Source: an uncultured Eubacterium sp.
GTDB taxonomy: Bacteria > Bacillota > Clostridia > Peptostreptococcales > Anaerovoracaceae
Direction: 5' to 3'
Assembly (NCBI GenBank): GCA_902495595.1
Contig: CABUXV010000003.1
Coordinates: 42,430 to 106,429 of the forward strand
Length of the DNA: 64,000 nt
Every line of letters begins with the position of its first letter. Position 1 is the first letter of the stretch. The notes under the pieces are model-generated. The model made no database searches. It was not told the DNA's origin and was given only the letters and a program-made list of their open reading frames with translations. Positions 15,910 to 25,374 of this stretch are shown piece after piece. Made by a program: the position numbers and the translations under genes.

Positions 15910-17883
15910 ATGAGTACAGAAGAAAAGAAGAACCAGAATAATACTGAAGTTTCAGAAGAACTTACAGAAGAAAATCTGACGGAACAGAGACAGATAAGAA
16001 GAGATAAGCTTAAGAAAATGCAGGAAGCCGGCAGGAATCCTTTTATAAACGAGACATGGGATGTTACGGCTTACAGCCAGAGCATAAAAGACAATTTTGA
16101 TGAAATGGACGGAAAAGAAGTGTCCATAGCCGGAAGAATGATGGCGAAGAGAGGCATGGGAAAAGCTTCTTTTATAGATATACAGGATAAAGAAGGAAGA
16201 ATACAGTGCCACGTAAAAAAAGACCTTCTCGGAGAAGAGGAATATAATTGGTTCAAAACTTCTGATATAGGTGATATCTTCGGCTTGGAGGGAACGGTAT
16301 TCCAGACTAAAAGAGGCGAGATAACCATTCAGGTAAGTAAAATGGTTATGCTCAGCAAATCTCTCCAGGTACTGCCGGATAAATGGCATGGTCTTAAGGA
16401 TACGGATTTGAGATACAGGCAGAGATATGTGGACCTTATAGTAAATCCGGAAGTTAAAGAAACCTTTGTGATGAGAGCGAAGATAGTTCATGAGATTAAA
16501 AAGGTGCTTGAAGAGCAGTTCGGATTTTTAGAAGTTGACACTCCGATTCTTACGGTTATAGCAGGCGGAGCAAATGCAAGACCTTTTGAGACTCATCATA
16601 ATACGCTTGATTTGGATATGAAGATGCGTATATCCAACGAACTTTATCTCAAGAGACTTATCGTGGGCGGACTTGACAGAGTTTACGAGATGGGCAAGAT
16701 GTTCAGAAACGAAGGAATGGACAAGAACCATAACCCTGAGTTCACATCGATGGAATGCTACATGTCTTACGGAAACATGGAAGACATGATGGAGGTTACA
16801 GAGCAGGTGGTTTCTCAGGCTGCCATAGCGGCTACGGGAAGTCCTGTAATAACATATCAGGGAAAAACCTTTGATTTGACACCGCCGTGGAGAAGGCTGG
16901 ACATGACCGATGCCGTAAAGGAAATAACCGGCGTTGATTTTCATGCCATAGATACGGATGAAGAAGCCAGAAAAGCGGCAATAGGCTACGGCATGGATGA
17001 GGAAGAAGTAAGGAGTATGACGAGAGGCAAGATAATTGCCGAAATGTTTGAAGAATACTGCGAAGATGTACCAGGATATCTGGACGGACCGGTATTTGTA
17101 ATGGGACATCCTGTTGAAATATCGCCTCTTGCAAAGAGAGACCCTGAAGATCCGAGAATTACGAGAAGATTTGAAGGTTATGTGAACGGATGGGAGATAT
17201 GCAACGCTTTCTCCGAGCTCAACGACCCGATAGACCAGTATGAGAGATTTAAGGTTCAGCAGGCGGAACTTGACGCAGGTACTGACGATGAAGCTCACCC
17301 TATGGATGAAGATTTTGTAAATGCACTTGAAGTAGGTCTACCTCCTACAGGAGGTCTGGGAATAGGTATAGACCGTGTCATCATGCTCATAACGGATAAA
17401 CCTACCATAAGAGACATTATTCTCTTCCCGACGATGAAACCTCTTGGAGCGGATTCCCCTAAAAAATCAGCGAAAACGGCAGACATGGAAGAAGCGGTAG
17501 AAAAGATTGACTTTTCAAAGGTGAAAATCGAGCCGCTTTTTGAAGAAATGGTGGATTTTGAAACTTTCAGCAAGTCTGATTTCAGGGCAGTTAAAGTTAA
17601 GGATTGTGAAGCCGTTGCGAAGAGCAAAAAGCTTTTGAAGTTTGTTCTGGATGACGGAACCGGTACCGATAGAGTAATTTTAAGCGGGATACACGAGTAC
17701 TATGAGCCGGAAGAACTGATTGGAAAGACATGTATTGCTATCACAAATCTGCCTCCGAGAAAAATGATGGGTATTGATTCCTGCGGTATGCTGATTTCGG
17801 CCGTGCACGAGTATGACGGAAGTGAAGGTCTGAACCTCCTTATGGTAGATGACAGAATTCCGGCAGGGGCAAAGCTCTACTAA
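15910..17883 (+). CDS. lysS: Class II lysyl-tRNA synthetase with an added C-terminal tRNA-binding domain
   Basis: Charges tRNA-Lys with lysine in the cytosol. Residues about 55-165 are the OB-fold anticodon-binding domain (VSIAGRMMAKRGMGKASFIDIQD), residues 170-510 the class II catalytic core with motif 2 FRNEGMDKNHNPEFTSMEC and motif 3 GLPPTGGLGIGIDRV. Normal bacterial LysS stops near 490-505 residues. Here 657 residues are encoded without a break: a linker and then, from about 547 to the end, an EMAP-II/MetRS-beta-type tRNA-binding domain (SKSDFRAVKVKDCEAV, VILSGIHEYYEPEELIGK, PRKMMGIDSCGMLISA). GAGGTGA precedes the ATG. The extension should raise affinity for tRNA in a general way. Confidence 0.96.
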   Translation: MSTEEKKNQNNTEVSEELTEENLTEQRQIRRDKLKKMQEAGRNPFINETWDVTAYSQSIKDNFDEMDGKEVSIAGRMMAKRGMGKASFIDIQDKEGRIQCHVKKDLLGEEEYNWFKTSDIGDIFGLEGTVFQTKRGEITIQVSKMVMLSKSLQVLPDKWHGLKDTDLRYRQRYVDLIVNPEVKETFVMRAKIVHEIKKVLEEQFGFLEVDTPILTVIAGGANARPFETHHNTLDLDMKMRISNELYLKRLIVGGLDRVYEMGKMFRNEGMDKNHNPEFTSMECYMSYGNMEDMMEVTEQVVSQAAIAATGSPVITYQGKTFDLTPPWRRLDMTDAVKEITGVDFHAIDTDEEARKAAIGYGMDEEEVRSMTRGKIIAEMFEEYCEDVPGYLDGPVFVMGHPVEISPLAKRDPEDPRITRRFEGYVNGWEICNAFSELNDPIDQYERFKVQQAELDAGTDDEAHPMDEDFVNALEVGLPPTGGLGIGIDRVIMLITDKPTIRDIILFPTMKPLGADSPKKSAKTADMEEAVEKIDFSKVKIEPLFEEMVDFETFSKSDFRAVKVKDCEAVAKSKKLLKFVLDDGTGTDRVILSGIHEYYEPEELIGKTCIAITNLPPRKMMGIDSCGMLISAVHEYDGSEGLNLLMVDDRIPAGAKLY

Positions 17884-17934
17884 ATAAATCGTAAAATGAT
17901 TTTAAAATACTTTAATTATTTATATGAAATAAGA

Positions 17935-17969
17935 AAGCGGCAGCTCATAGTATATGAACTGTCGCTTTT
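17935..17969. terminator. Hairpin after lysS
   Basis: Stem AAGCGGCAG / CTGTCGCTT with one G-T pair, extended by TCATA / TATGA inside, followed by only four T. It is placed to end lysS, and could weakly serve hcp on the other strand. No gene lies between 17884 and 18028. Confidence 0.55.
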
Positions 17970-18028
17970 CATATGGCAGTATTGCAGCAAAATCGTATTT
18001 TGAATTAATAAATTAAAAAATATTTAGG

Positions 18029-19591
18029 TTATTGTTTTAATATTTTCTCTAAGTCCTCTTTTGGTGTGCTTATTGGAGTAACATTGTAGTTTTCTGCTAA
18101 AAAGTTGAGAACATTAGGTGATACGAATGCCGGAAGAGTAGGCCCCAAATAGATGTTTTTAATACCGAGATAAAGCAGCGTGAGTAATATAGCCACAGCT
18201 TTTTGTTCGTACCAGGACAGCACAAGGGAAAGGGGCAGTTCATTAACATCGCATTTGAATACATCCGACAGTGCCAAGGCAACTTTGATTGCGCTGTAGG
18301 CATCGTTGCACTGACCCATATCCATAATTCGGGGAAGACCTTCTATTTCACCTATATTGAGGTCATTGAAACGGTATTTTCCGCAGGCAAGGGTTAAAAT
18401 AACAGTATCCATTGGCGTCTGCTTTACAAACTCAGTGTAATAACTTCTGCCAGGAGCAGCTCCATCACAGCCTCCGACAAGGAAGAAATGACGGATTTTA
18501 CCGTTGTTGATAAGTTCAGTTATTTTTCCTGCGGCATCAAGTACTGTTTTATGTCCGAATCCTGTAGTAACGGTACTTCCGCCGTTAATACCCGTCATAG
18601 GGTTGTCTTCCTTGTATCCGCCGCATTCCAAAGCTTTTTCAATTACAGGAGAGAAATCTTTATCTTCTCCTATGTGAACAAGTTCAGGGTAGGAAACTAC
18701 AGAGGTTGTGAATACTCTGTCGGCATAGCTTTGACGAATTGGCATCAGACAGTTGGTAGTGAAAAGAACCGGTGCGGGAATATTGTGAAACTCCGTTTGC
18801 TGGCTTTGCCATGCCGTACCGAAATTCCCTTTTAAATGAGGATATTCCTTTAATTTTGGATATCCGTGAGCAGGAAGCATTTCGCTGTGAGTATAAATAT
18901 TTATACCCTTGTCTTTGGTTTGCTCCAAAAGGAGTTTTAAATCGTGCAAGTCGTGACCGCTTACAACAATAAACGGACCCTTTTCAATGGTAAGGGGCAC
19001 CTCGGTAGGTATTGGAGAACCATATGTCTGCGTATTTGCCTTATCCAAAAGTTCCATACACTTGTAATTTGCCTCTCCCGTTTTTAAAACCAGAGGAAGA
19101 AGCTGCTTCATGGAATAATTTTCTCCCAATGCGTTCATGCCTTCATAAATAAATGAGGTTACTTCTTTATCGGTATATCCCAGCGCCAAAGCATGGTATG
19201 CATAGGCAGCCATACCGCGAAGTCCGAATAAAATTAGAGATTTTAATGAGCGGATATCCTCGTTATCTTCCCAAATCCTCTGTACATCATAATTCTCTGT
19301 ACCTTTTGCAATATTTTCTTTTTCCGTATTAATTTCATTTGTCAGCCTTTTTACTGTTTCGTCGTTAAAGTTTACGTTGGTGACTGTGGTAAACAGACCT
19401 TTTATCATCAATTCATCGGAGAGTTTTGTTGAATTTGCTTTTTTGACGGCTCGAGCCAATCCGATGAGAGCGCCGGTTAAATCATCCTGGTTGTTGGCTG
19501 TAGTTGATTTTTTGCCGCAAACTCCGGCCTTGCCTTCGCAGCCGGTATTATGTGCTGTTTGCTGACACTGGAAACAAAACATATCATTCAT
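18029..19591 (-). CDS. hcp: Hydroxylamine reductase / hybrid cluster protein
   Basis: Cytosolic Fe-S protein with a 4Fe-4S cluster and a hybrid 4Fe-2O-2S cluster; known family members reduce hydroxylamine or nitric oxide. The N-terminal cluster ligands are in MFCFQCQQTAHNTGCEGKAG followed by VCGKKS. Hybrid-cluster residues are in GHDLHDL, HSEMLPAHGYP, NCLMPI, GGCDGAAPG and DMGQCNDAYS. 520 residues fits the anaerobe type. AGAAAGG lies upstream of ATG 19591; a second ATG at codon 4 is possible. A cupin gene is 14 bases upstream on the same strand, so both are probably read from the promoter near 20000, which carries a CRP/FNR-like dyad. Confidence 0.95.
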   Translation of the reverse strand: MNDMFCFQCQQTAHNTGCEGKAGVCGKKSTTANNQDDLTGALIGLARAVKKANSTKLSDELMIKGLFTTVTNVNFNDETVKRLTNEINTEKENIAKGTENYDVQRIWEDNEDIRSLKSLILFGLRGMAAYAYHALALGYTDKEVTSFIYEGMNALGENYSMKQLLPLVLKTGEANYKCMELLDKANTQTYGSPIPTEVPLTIEKGPFIVVSGHDLHDLKLLLEQTKDKGINIYTHSEMLPAHGYPKLKEYPHLKGNFGTAWQSQQTEFHNIPAPVLFTTNCLMPIRQSYADRVFTTSVVSYPELVHIGEDKDFSPVIEKALECGGYKEDNPMTGINGGSTVTTGFGHKTVLDAAGKITELINNGKIRHFFLVGGCDGAAPGRSYYTEFVKQTPMDTVILTLACGKYRFNDLNIGEIEGLPRIMDMGQCNDAYSAIKVALALSDVFKCDVNELPLSLVLSWYEQKAVAILLTLLYLGIKNIYLGPTLPAFVSPNVLNFLAENYNVTPISTPKEDLEKILKQ

Positions 19592-19605
19592 TGATTAATC
19601 CTTTC

Positions 19606-19950
19606 TCAATAGCTGTCTTCAGGAAAGACAACTGTTAACAACATTTTAAAATTTTCTTTAGCGTAGACTGCATGAGGTTTTTTAGCAGGCATGATTATAG
19701 TTTCACCTGCTTTGCATAAATAATTCTCACCGTCAATGGTAAATTGACCTTCTCCTTCAAGAACCGTAACCATTGCATCGCCTTCAGAATCGTGCAAGCC
19801 GATTTCTTCACCTTTGTAAAATGCGAAAACTGTAATGCTGATGTATTTATTTTGGGCTAAGGTTTTGCTGACAACTTGTCCCTCCTGTACATTTACTTGC
19901 TTCGCGAGAGAAAGTACTGTTTCGTGTTTTATGTTTTTAATATAATTCAT
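19606..19950 (-). CDS. Cupin domain protein, co-transcribed with hcp
   Basis: 114-residue single-domain cupin (beta-barrel). Cupin motif 1 is represented by GLHDSEGDAMVTVLEGEGQF and motif 2 by MPAKKPHAVYA, giving only two obvious histidines and one or two acids as metal ligands, fewer than in full dioxygenase cupins. Function is unknown. AGGAGG lies 7-12 bases before ATG. It stands directly before hcp, so a role in nitrosative stress or in sensing the same signal is plausible, but this rests on position only. Confidence 0.85.
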   Translation of the reverse strand: MNYIKNIKHETVLSLAKQVNVQEGQVVSKTLAQNKYISITVFAFYKGEEIGLHDSEGDAMVTVLEGEGQFTIDGENYLCKAGETIIMPAKKPHAVYAKENFKMLLTVVFPEDSY

Positions 19951-19985
19951 TTTTTTCCTCCTATTATATATCGTGTATAAAGTGT

Positions 19986-20023
19986 ATTATAATATTCATC
20001 ATAAAGCTGTGTTAAATGCAACA
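19986..20023 (-). promoter_or_regulatory. cupin-hcp promoter with CRP/FNR-like dyad
   Basis: On the minus strand TTAACA (20015-20010), 18-base spacer, TATAAT (19991-19986). The dyad TGTT-N6-AACA at 20010-20023 overlaps the -35 box. Half-sites with a 6-base gap are the pattern of CRP/FNR-family regulators; hcp is often controlled by such a regulator (HcpR). The assignment is inference. Confidence 0.5.
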
Positions 20024-20114
20024 AAATGTAAAAATAAGGCACGACTGTGAAAAAGAATATAAATTATTCATGTCTTTTAATGTGCGGTATATAAGCTGTC
20101 AAAGTCTGCGCGCC

Positions 20115-20143
20115 TTGACTCTCCATGGAAAAATTAGTATAAT
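20115..20143 (+). promoter_or_regulatory. asnS promoter
   Basis: TTGACT (20115-20120), 17-base spacer, TATAAT (20138-20143), 25 bases before the first asnS ATG. Confidence 0.85.
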
Positions 20144-20167
20144 GAAACGAATATAATTCAAGGAGAA

Positions 20168-21571
20168 ATGGGACAAATGAAAGAAGTTGAAATAAAAAGC
20201 CTGTTTAGGGAATGTGAAAAATATGCGGACAGTGAAGTAGTTGTAAAAGGCTGGGTAAGAACAAACAGAGGCTCAAATAAGTTTGGATTTATAGAACTTA
20301 ATGACGGAAGCTTTTTCAAATCGGTGCAGATTGTTTATGAAGCTGAATTTTTAGATAACTTTGAAGAGGTGTCAAAGATTCCCGTTTCAGCTGCATTATG
20401 TGTAGAAGGAACTTTTGTGCTTACTCCTGAGGCGAAACAGCCTTTTGAGATAAAAGCGAAGTCGGTGGTTGTAGAGGCTGATTCCGATGCTGATTATCCT
20501 TTGCAGAAGAAAAGACACAGTATGGAGTTTTTAAGAGAAATTGCTCATTTAAGACCCAGAAGCAATACGTTTTCAGCAGTTTTCCGCGTAAGGTCTTTAA
20601 TCGCATATGCAATTCACAGATTTTTTCAGGAGAATAACTTCGTTTATGTTCATACCCCTGTAATAACAGCAAGCGATTGTGAAGGGGCAGGAGAGATGTT
20701 CCGTGTTACTACCCTGGATATGGAAAATCCTCCTAAAACCGATGATGGGAAAATTGACTATACAGAAGATTTTTTCGGAAAGGAAGCCGGACTTACTGTA
20801 AGCGGACAGCTGGAAGCTGAAATATTCGCTCTTGCCTTTAAGAATATTTATACTTTCGGACCTACTTTCCGCGCCGAAAATTCAAATACTGCAAGACATG
20901 CCGCAGAGTTTTGGATGATAGAGCCGGAAATGGCTTTTGCCGACCTTGAAGATAACATGAATGTAGCTGAGGCTATGATAAAGTATATAATAAACTATGT
21001 TATGGAAAATGCTCCCGAAGAAATGGAATTTTTCAATAAGTTCGTAGATAAAGGTCTTCTGGACAGACTGAACAATATTGTAAATTCTGACTTTGAGAGA
21101 ATAACATATACTGAAGCTGTGGAAATTCTTAAAAAATCAGGAGAAGATTTTCAATATCCTGTTGAATGGGGAATTGATCTTCAAACGGAGCATGAGAGGT
21201 ATATAACGGAAAAGGTCTATAAAAAACCCGTATTCGTAACAGATTATCCTAAGGAGATAAAAGCCTTTTATATGAGACTAAATGATGACAATAAAACTGT
21301 TGCAGCATGTGACCTGCTTGTTCCGGGAGTTGGTGAAATCATAGGAGGAAGCCAGAGGGAAGAACGATATGATATGCTTCTTAAGAGGATAGAGGAAAAC
21401 GGTATGACAAAAGAAGATTACTGGTGGTATATGGATTTGAGAAAGTACGGCGGAGCTAAACATTCCGGTTACGGGCTGGGATTTGACAGAATCATAATGT
21501 ATGTTACAGGAATGAGCAATATAAGAGATGTACAGCCGTTCCCTAGAACTACAAAGAGCGCGGAATTCTAG
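20168..21571 (+). CDS. asnS: Asparaginyl-tRNA synthetase
   Basis: Class IIb enzyme that charges tRNA-Asn. N-terminal OB fold ([25 protein letters not shown], about residues 20-115), then the catalytic core with [16 protein letters not shown], the AsnRS-type insert around [17 protein letters not shown], motif 2 [21 protein letters not shown] and motif 3 [16 protein letters not shown]. 467 residues is normal. AGGAG is only two bases from ATG 20168, so ATG 20177, three codons on, may be the real start. Presence of AsnRS means tRNA-Asn need not be made by transamidation. Confidence 0.96.
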   Translation: MGQMKEVEIKSLFRECEKYADSEVVVKGWVRTNRGSNKFGFIELNDGSFFKSVQIVYEAEFLDNFEEVSKIPVSAALCVEGTFVLTPEAKQPFEIKAKSVVVEADSDADYPLQKKRHSMEFLREIAHLRPRSNTFSAVFRVRSLIAYAIHRFFQENNFVYVHTPVITASDCEGAGEMFRVTTLDMENPPKTDDGKIDYTEDFFGKEAGLTVSGQLEAEIFALAFKNIYTFGPTFRAENSNTARHAAEFWMIEPEMAFADLEDNMNVAEAMIKYIINYVMENAPEEMEFFNKFVDKGLLDRLNNIVNSDFERITYTEAVEILKKSGEDFQYPVEWGIDLQTEHERYITEKVYKKPVFVTDYPKEIKAFYMRLNDDNKTVAACDLLVPGVGEIIGGSQREERYDMLLKRIEENGMTKEDYWWYMDLRKYGGAKHSGYGLGFDRIIMYVTGMSNIRDVQPFPRTTKSAEF

Positions 21572-21632
21572 TTATTTGAAAATATCCGGCTGATAGATAC
21601 CGGTATTTTATAAAACTTTATATGGATTTTAC

Positions 21633-21671
21633 AAATAACGATATTTTAAAATGTAGAATATCGTTATTTTT
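21633..21671 (+). terminator. asnS terminator
   Basis: Perfect 13-bp stem AAATAACGATATT (21633-21645) / AATATCGTTATTT (21657-21669) with an 11-base loop and further T. A second, imperfect hairpin (AATATCCGG with CCGGTATT) lies just before it. Confidence 0.85.
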
Positions 21672-21737
21672 AAAATTGGACAGATTGCCGGATAATGAAG
21701 TTTTGACAAGGCTGACTGTGAAAAGGAGGTGGATTAT

Positions 21738-22811
21738 ATGAAGTTAAAGAACTTTTTGATAGTCGTAGATGATATAGAAAAATCAAAGAAATTTTATAAT
21801 GATATATTCGGATTAAAAGTTGTTGTGGATTTTGGCGGAAATGTTGTTTTGACAGAGGGACTTGCTTTGCAGGAAAGAAAAGTATGGAACAGGCTTATAG
21901 AAAAAGAATCGGTAAAAGGCGATTCCGATGCAGAACTATACTTTGAGGAAAATAACATGGATGTGTTTTTAAAAAAGCTGGATGATTATCCCGAGAAGAT
22001 AAAATTCCTGAATCAAATCAAGGAGCATGAATGGGGGCAGAGGGTTGTACGTATATATGACCCGGACGGACATGTTATAGAAGTAGGCGAATCGATGGAA
22101 TATGTTGTGAAACGATTTTACAGCGGCGGAATGACCGCGGAGGAGACAGCAAAAAAAACACAGATGCCTTTGGATGTGGTCAAAAAAATTTGCAGAGATT
22201 TTATTATCAGACGTGAGCGGCCTGAAGACTACAGGGAAACAGAAAATTTGACCCGTGAAGCATTTTGGAATGTTTATCGCCCCGGATGTACGGAACACTG
22301 GATTCTTCACCGGTTCAGGGAAGACGAGGATTTTATACCGGAACTTGATTTTGTTATGGAGCTGGAAGGCAGAATCATAGGACATATAATGTATGCCAGA
22401 GGGCTGATAAAAGCAGATAATGGAACTCGGATTCAGGCATTGACCTTTGGTCCTGTGAGCATTGCGCCTGAATACCAGAGAAAAGGTTATGGAAAAAAAC
22501 TCGTTGATTATTCAATCGAAAAAGCCGGTGAACTGGGAGCAGAGATAATATGTATAGAAGGCAATATAGGATTTTACGGTAAATCGGGATTTGTACCGGC
22601 TTATGAAAAAGGTATCTATTGTGACGGAGCGTCAAGACATGAAAAAAATCCTTATTTTCTTGTTAAAGAGCTTAAAACAGGGATTCTGGAGAATATTACA
22701 GGAGTTTACTGTACGCCAAAAGGATATATGGCTGATGAGCGGGATGTTGAAATTTTTGATATAACTTTTCCGGAAAAGGAAAAATTGAAGCTTCCGGGAC
22801 AGATTTTTTAG
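21738..22811 (+). CDS. VOC (glyoxalase-like) domain fused to a GNAT acetyltransferase domain
   Basis: 357 residues with two known domains. Residues 1-122 are a vicinal-oxygen-chelate domain (KNFLIVVDDIEKSKKFYNDIFG at the N-terminus, VRIYDPDGHVIEVGE at its end). Residues about 128-158 (FYSGGMTAEETAKKTQMPLD and on) look like a helix-turn-helix pair. Residues about 160-300 are a GNAT domain with the acetyl-CoA loop SIAPEYQRKGYGKKLVDY and the downstream FYGKSGFVPAY. GNAT proteins move an acetyl group from acetyl-CoA to an amine; VOC proteins bind metals or small toxins. ATG 21738 has AGGAGGTGG 8 bases upstream. Substrates unknown; resistance or modification of a small amine is a guess. Confidence 0.85.
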   Translation: MKLKNFLIVVDDIEKSKKFYNDIFGLKVVVDFGGNVVLTEGLALQERKVWNRLIEKESVKGDSDAELYFEENNMDVFLKKLDDYPEKIKFLNQIKEHEWGQRVVRIYDPDGHVIEVGESMEYVVKRFYSGGMTAEETAKKTQMPLDVVKKICRDFIIRRERPEDYRETENLTREAFWNVYRPGCTEHWILHRFREDEDFIPELDFVMELEGRIIGHIMYARGLIKADNGTRIQALTFGPVSIAPEYQRKGYGKKLVDYSIEKAGELGAEIICIEGNIGFYGKSGFVPAYEKGIYCDGASRHEKNPYFLVKELKTGILENITGVYCTPKGYMADERDVEIFDITFPEKEKLKLPGQIF

Positions 22812-22852
22812 ATTTGTACGAGTTCTTCAAAGGAAGATAAGGTATTGAGCAT

Positions 22853-23752
22853 ATGAAAATAACCGAAGTAAAGAAGCAGAAAAAGCGATATCTGCCGCTT
22901 CTTTTGCTTGCAGATGAGCAGGAAGATATGATAGATAAATACATCAATAGAGGAAGGATGTTTATTTTAGATGACGGAGGGATAAAGGCGTCTATGGTAG
23001 TTACCCGTGAGGGAAGAGATGTGCTTGAGATTAAAAATCTGGCAGTTGCATCGGCATATCAGAAACAGGGGTACGGCAGAATCATGATAGACTTTATCCT
23101 CGATAAATTTGCGGGAGAATATACTGTACTTCAGGCAGGAACAGGCGACAGCCCGGTTACTATAGGATTTTACGAAAAATGCGGATTCAAAAGAACTCAT
23201 AAAATCAAAAACTTTTTTCTTGATAATTATGATAAACCTATATTCGACGGAGGAGTACAGCTTACAGATATGATATATCTGAGAAAAGCATTTCCTTTAA
23301 GAATTATGAAAATATGGGAATTTCAGGATATGATAAGGGACGCTGCCGGCTGGTTTTCCGGAAAATGGAATATACCGCAAAAAGCATATATGGAAAGCAT
23401 GAAAAGCTATGAAGAGGGAAATATTTCATCTCCGCGCTGGTATGTTGTTTTAAATTCCCATGGGGATATAATTGCCGGAGCAGGAGTGATCGACAACGAT
23501 TTTCATGAGCGTACGGATTTAAGTCCCAATATATGCGCCTTATTTGTGGAAAAAGAATACAGAAATATTGGCATCGCCGCAAATCTGCTTGATTTCATAC
23601 GAAAGGATTTGGGACGTATTGGGTGTGAAAAAATATATTTGGTAACGGATCATAGAGAATTTTATGAGAAATGCGGATGGGAATTTTTCGGTATGGTCAG
23701 AGATTCAGACGGAAATTCAGTGAGGATGTACATTGCTGATACTTTAAAGTGA
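22853..23752 (+). CDS. Tandem GNAT acetyltransferase protein
   Basis: 299 residues with two GNAT domains in a row. Domain 1 (about 1-145) has the acetyl-CoA loop NLAVASAYQKQGYGRIMIDF and FYEKCGFKR. Domain 2 (about 150-299) has ICALFVEKEYRNIGIAANLL and FYEKCGWEFFG. In the second the canonical Q/R-x-x-G-x-G/A is present as RNIGIA, so both may bind cofactor. The gene follows the VOC-GNAT gene by 41 bases on the same strand, giving three acetyltransferase domains in two neighbouring genes. It could be a tandem-GNAT enzyme like those that modify antibiotics or metabolites; nothing in the sequence identifies the acceptor. Confidence 0.85.
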   Translation: MKITEVKKQKKRYLPLLLLADEQEDMIDKYINRGRMFILDDGGIKASMVVTREGRDVLEIKNLAVASAYQKQGYGRIMIDFILDKFAGEYTVLQAGTGDSPVTIGFYEKCGFKRTHKIKNFFLDNYDKPIFDGGVQLTDMIYLRKAFPLRIMKIWEFQDMIRDAAGWFSGKWNIPQKAYMESMKSYEEGNISSPRWYVVLNSHGDIIAGAGVIDNDFHERTDLSPNICALFVEKEYRNIGIAANLLDFIRKDLGRIGCEKIYLVTDHREFYEKCGWEFFGMVRDSDGNSVRMYIADTLK

Positions 23753-23789
23753 TTTTTTCAGCAGATTTATAATTAAACGGAGGGAAAAT

Positions 23790-25274
23790 ATGAAAATAAA
23801 GAAAATGTATATAAACGGAAAATGGACAGAGGGTACATCCGGGGAAACGTTTATGTCTGTTAATCCGGCAAACGGAGAGATTAATGCTGAGATTTACAAG
23901 AGCAGTGAAAAAGATACAAAGAATGCAATAGATGCCGCATACGACGCTTTCTACAAAAAAAGAGACTGGCGCGATATGGATATTCAAAAAAGAAGCGATA
24001 CAATGCTTAAAATAGCCGATATGGTTGAGAAGTATAAAGATGAACTTGCAGTCCTTGATTGTATAGATATGGGAAAGCCTCTTAGAGAAGCAGAGGCGGA
24101 TGTTGAAGATACCATTTACTGTTACAGATATTATGCTGGAATTATGAAAGTCCCTCATGGAGGCGCTTACGAAGTGAATAAAGGATTCGGAGAAATGCAT
24201 AGCTACAGTATTCACGAACCTGTCGGCGTATGCGCTCTGATTACACCATGGAATTATCCATTGCTGATGGGCGCCAATAAACTTGCTCCGTGCCTTGCCG
24301 CGGGAAATACGCTGATTTACAAACCGCCTACGGTAAGCGTGCTTTCGGCGATAAAGATGTTTGAAATATTTGAGGAAGCGGGACTTCCTGCAGGGACCGT
24401 AAATTTAGTCATGGGCTCGGGAAGTATTGTCGGCGAAGAACTTTCGTTAAGTAAAAAGGTGGATATGGTTTCATTTACGGGAAGTACGGCTGTAGGACAG
24501 GATATAATGAGAAAAGCTGCAGGAACTGTAAAGAAAGTAAGCTTGGAACTTGGCGGAAAATCTCCGAACATTATATTTGCAGATGCGGATATAGACTGCG
24601 CTGTAGAATGGTCTATGATAGGAGTATTCTACAATCAGGGAGAAGTATGCTCAGCAGGAAGCAGAATAATAGTCGAAGAAAGTATTAAAGATAAATTTCT
24701 TGAAAAATTTGTTAAAAAAACCAAGGCAATGACAATAGGCGATCCCATTAAAAATCCTGACATAGGTGCCATCGTATCGGAAGAGCAGTTTAATAAGGTC
24801 ATGGGATATATAGAGCAGGGAAAAAGAGAAGGCGCCGTTCTCGTTACAGGAGGAGAACGCTGTAGTGATGGTGAATGCAGCAAGGGGTTTTTCATAAGAC
24901 CTGCAATATTTGATGGATGTACTTCCGATATGAGCATAGTTAGAGAGGAAATATTCGGCCCTGTGGTAACTGTACAGACATTTAAAACAGAGAAGGAAGC
25001 TGTTGATATGGCTAATGATACCATGTACGGACTGGCAGGAATGGTATTCACTTCCGACGGAGCCAAATCTTTAAGGGTGGCAAAGGAAATAAGAGCAGGG
25101 ATAATGTGGATAAACTGCAATCAGCCTGCATTTAATGAAGCTCCTTGGGGAGGTTATAAAATGAGCGGCATCGGAAGAGCGCTGGGTAAATACGGCCTTG
25201 AGGAATACCAGGAGGTCAAGCAGATAAATATTGCTTTGAATCCAGGGCCTGTAGGCTGGTATGAGAATGAATAA
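23790..25274 (+). CDS. Aldehyde dehydrogenase (betaine-aldehyde type)
   Basis: Oxidises an aldehyde to the acid with NAD(P). The catalytic cysteine is in NQGEVCSAGSR, the general-base glutamate in SLELGGKSPNIIF, the cofactor motif in FTGSTAVGQDIM, and the PWNYPLLM and EEIFGPVV motifs are present. 494 residues is normal. Sequence style is that of the betaine/gamma-aminobutyraldehyde group. GGAGGG precedes the ATG. It may be co-transcribed with the two acetyltransferase genes (37-base gap). A new promoter and the cobalamin riboswitch follow. Confidence 0.93.
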   Translation: MKIKKMYINGKWTEGTSGETFMSVNPANGEINAEIYKSSEKDTKNAIDAAYDAFYKKRDWRDMDIQKRSDTMLKIADMVEKYKDELAVLDCIDMGKPLREAEADVEDTIYCYRYYAGIMKVPHGGAYEVNKGFGEMHSYSIHEPVGVCALITPWNYPLLMGANKLAPCLAAGNTLIYKPPTVSVLSAIKMFEIFEEAGLPAGTVNLVMGSGSIVGEELSLSKKVDMVSFTGSTAVGQDIMRKAAGTVKKVSLELGGKSPNIIFADADIDCAVEWSMIGVFYNQGEVCSAGSRIIVEESIKDKFLEKFVKKTKAMTIGDPIKNPDIGAIVSEEQFNKVMGYIEQGKREGAVLVTGGERCSDGECSKGFFIRPAIFDGCTSDMSIVREEIFGPVVTVQTFKTEKEAVDMANDTMYGLAGMVFTSDGAKSLRVAKEIRAGIMWINCNQPAFNEAPWGGYKMSGIGRALGKYGLEEYQEVKQINIALNPGPVGWYENE

Positions 25275-25325
25275 AACAATTATTTTAATATTGGAATCGG
25301 ATTTAAAAGGAATGTTCAAAATTTC

Positions 25326-25354
25326 TTGACATTAAAACATAACTGGTCTATTTT
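25326..25354 (+). promoter_or_regulatory. Promoter of the cobalamin-riboswitch operon
   Basis: TTGACA (25326-25331), 17-base spacer, TATTTT (25349-25354), about 20-25 bases before the riboswitch. Confidence 0.75.
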
Positions 25355-25374
25355 GTTATAAAAGGATATATTGT

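Noticed and set aside
16528..17298. 256-codon minus-strand frame inside lysS
   Set aside because: Antisense to the catalytic core of lysS, without ribosome-binding site or recognisable domains.
20008..20025. Rex (NADH-sensing) operator upstream of hcp
   Set aside because: Rex sites have TTGTTAA-N4-TTAACAA; here the gap between TGTT and AACA is six bases, not eight.
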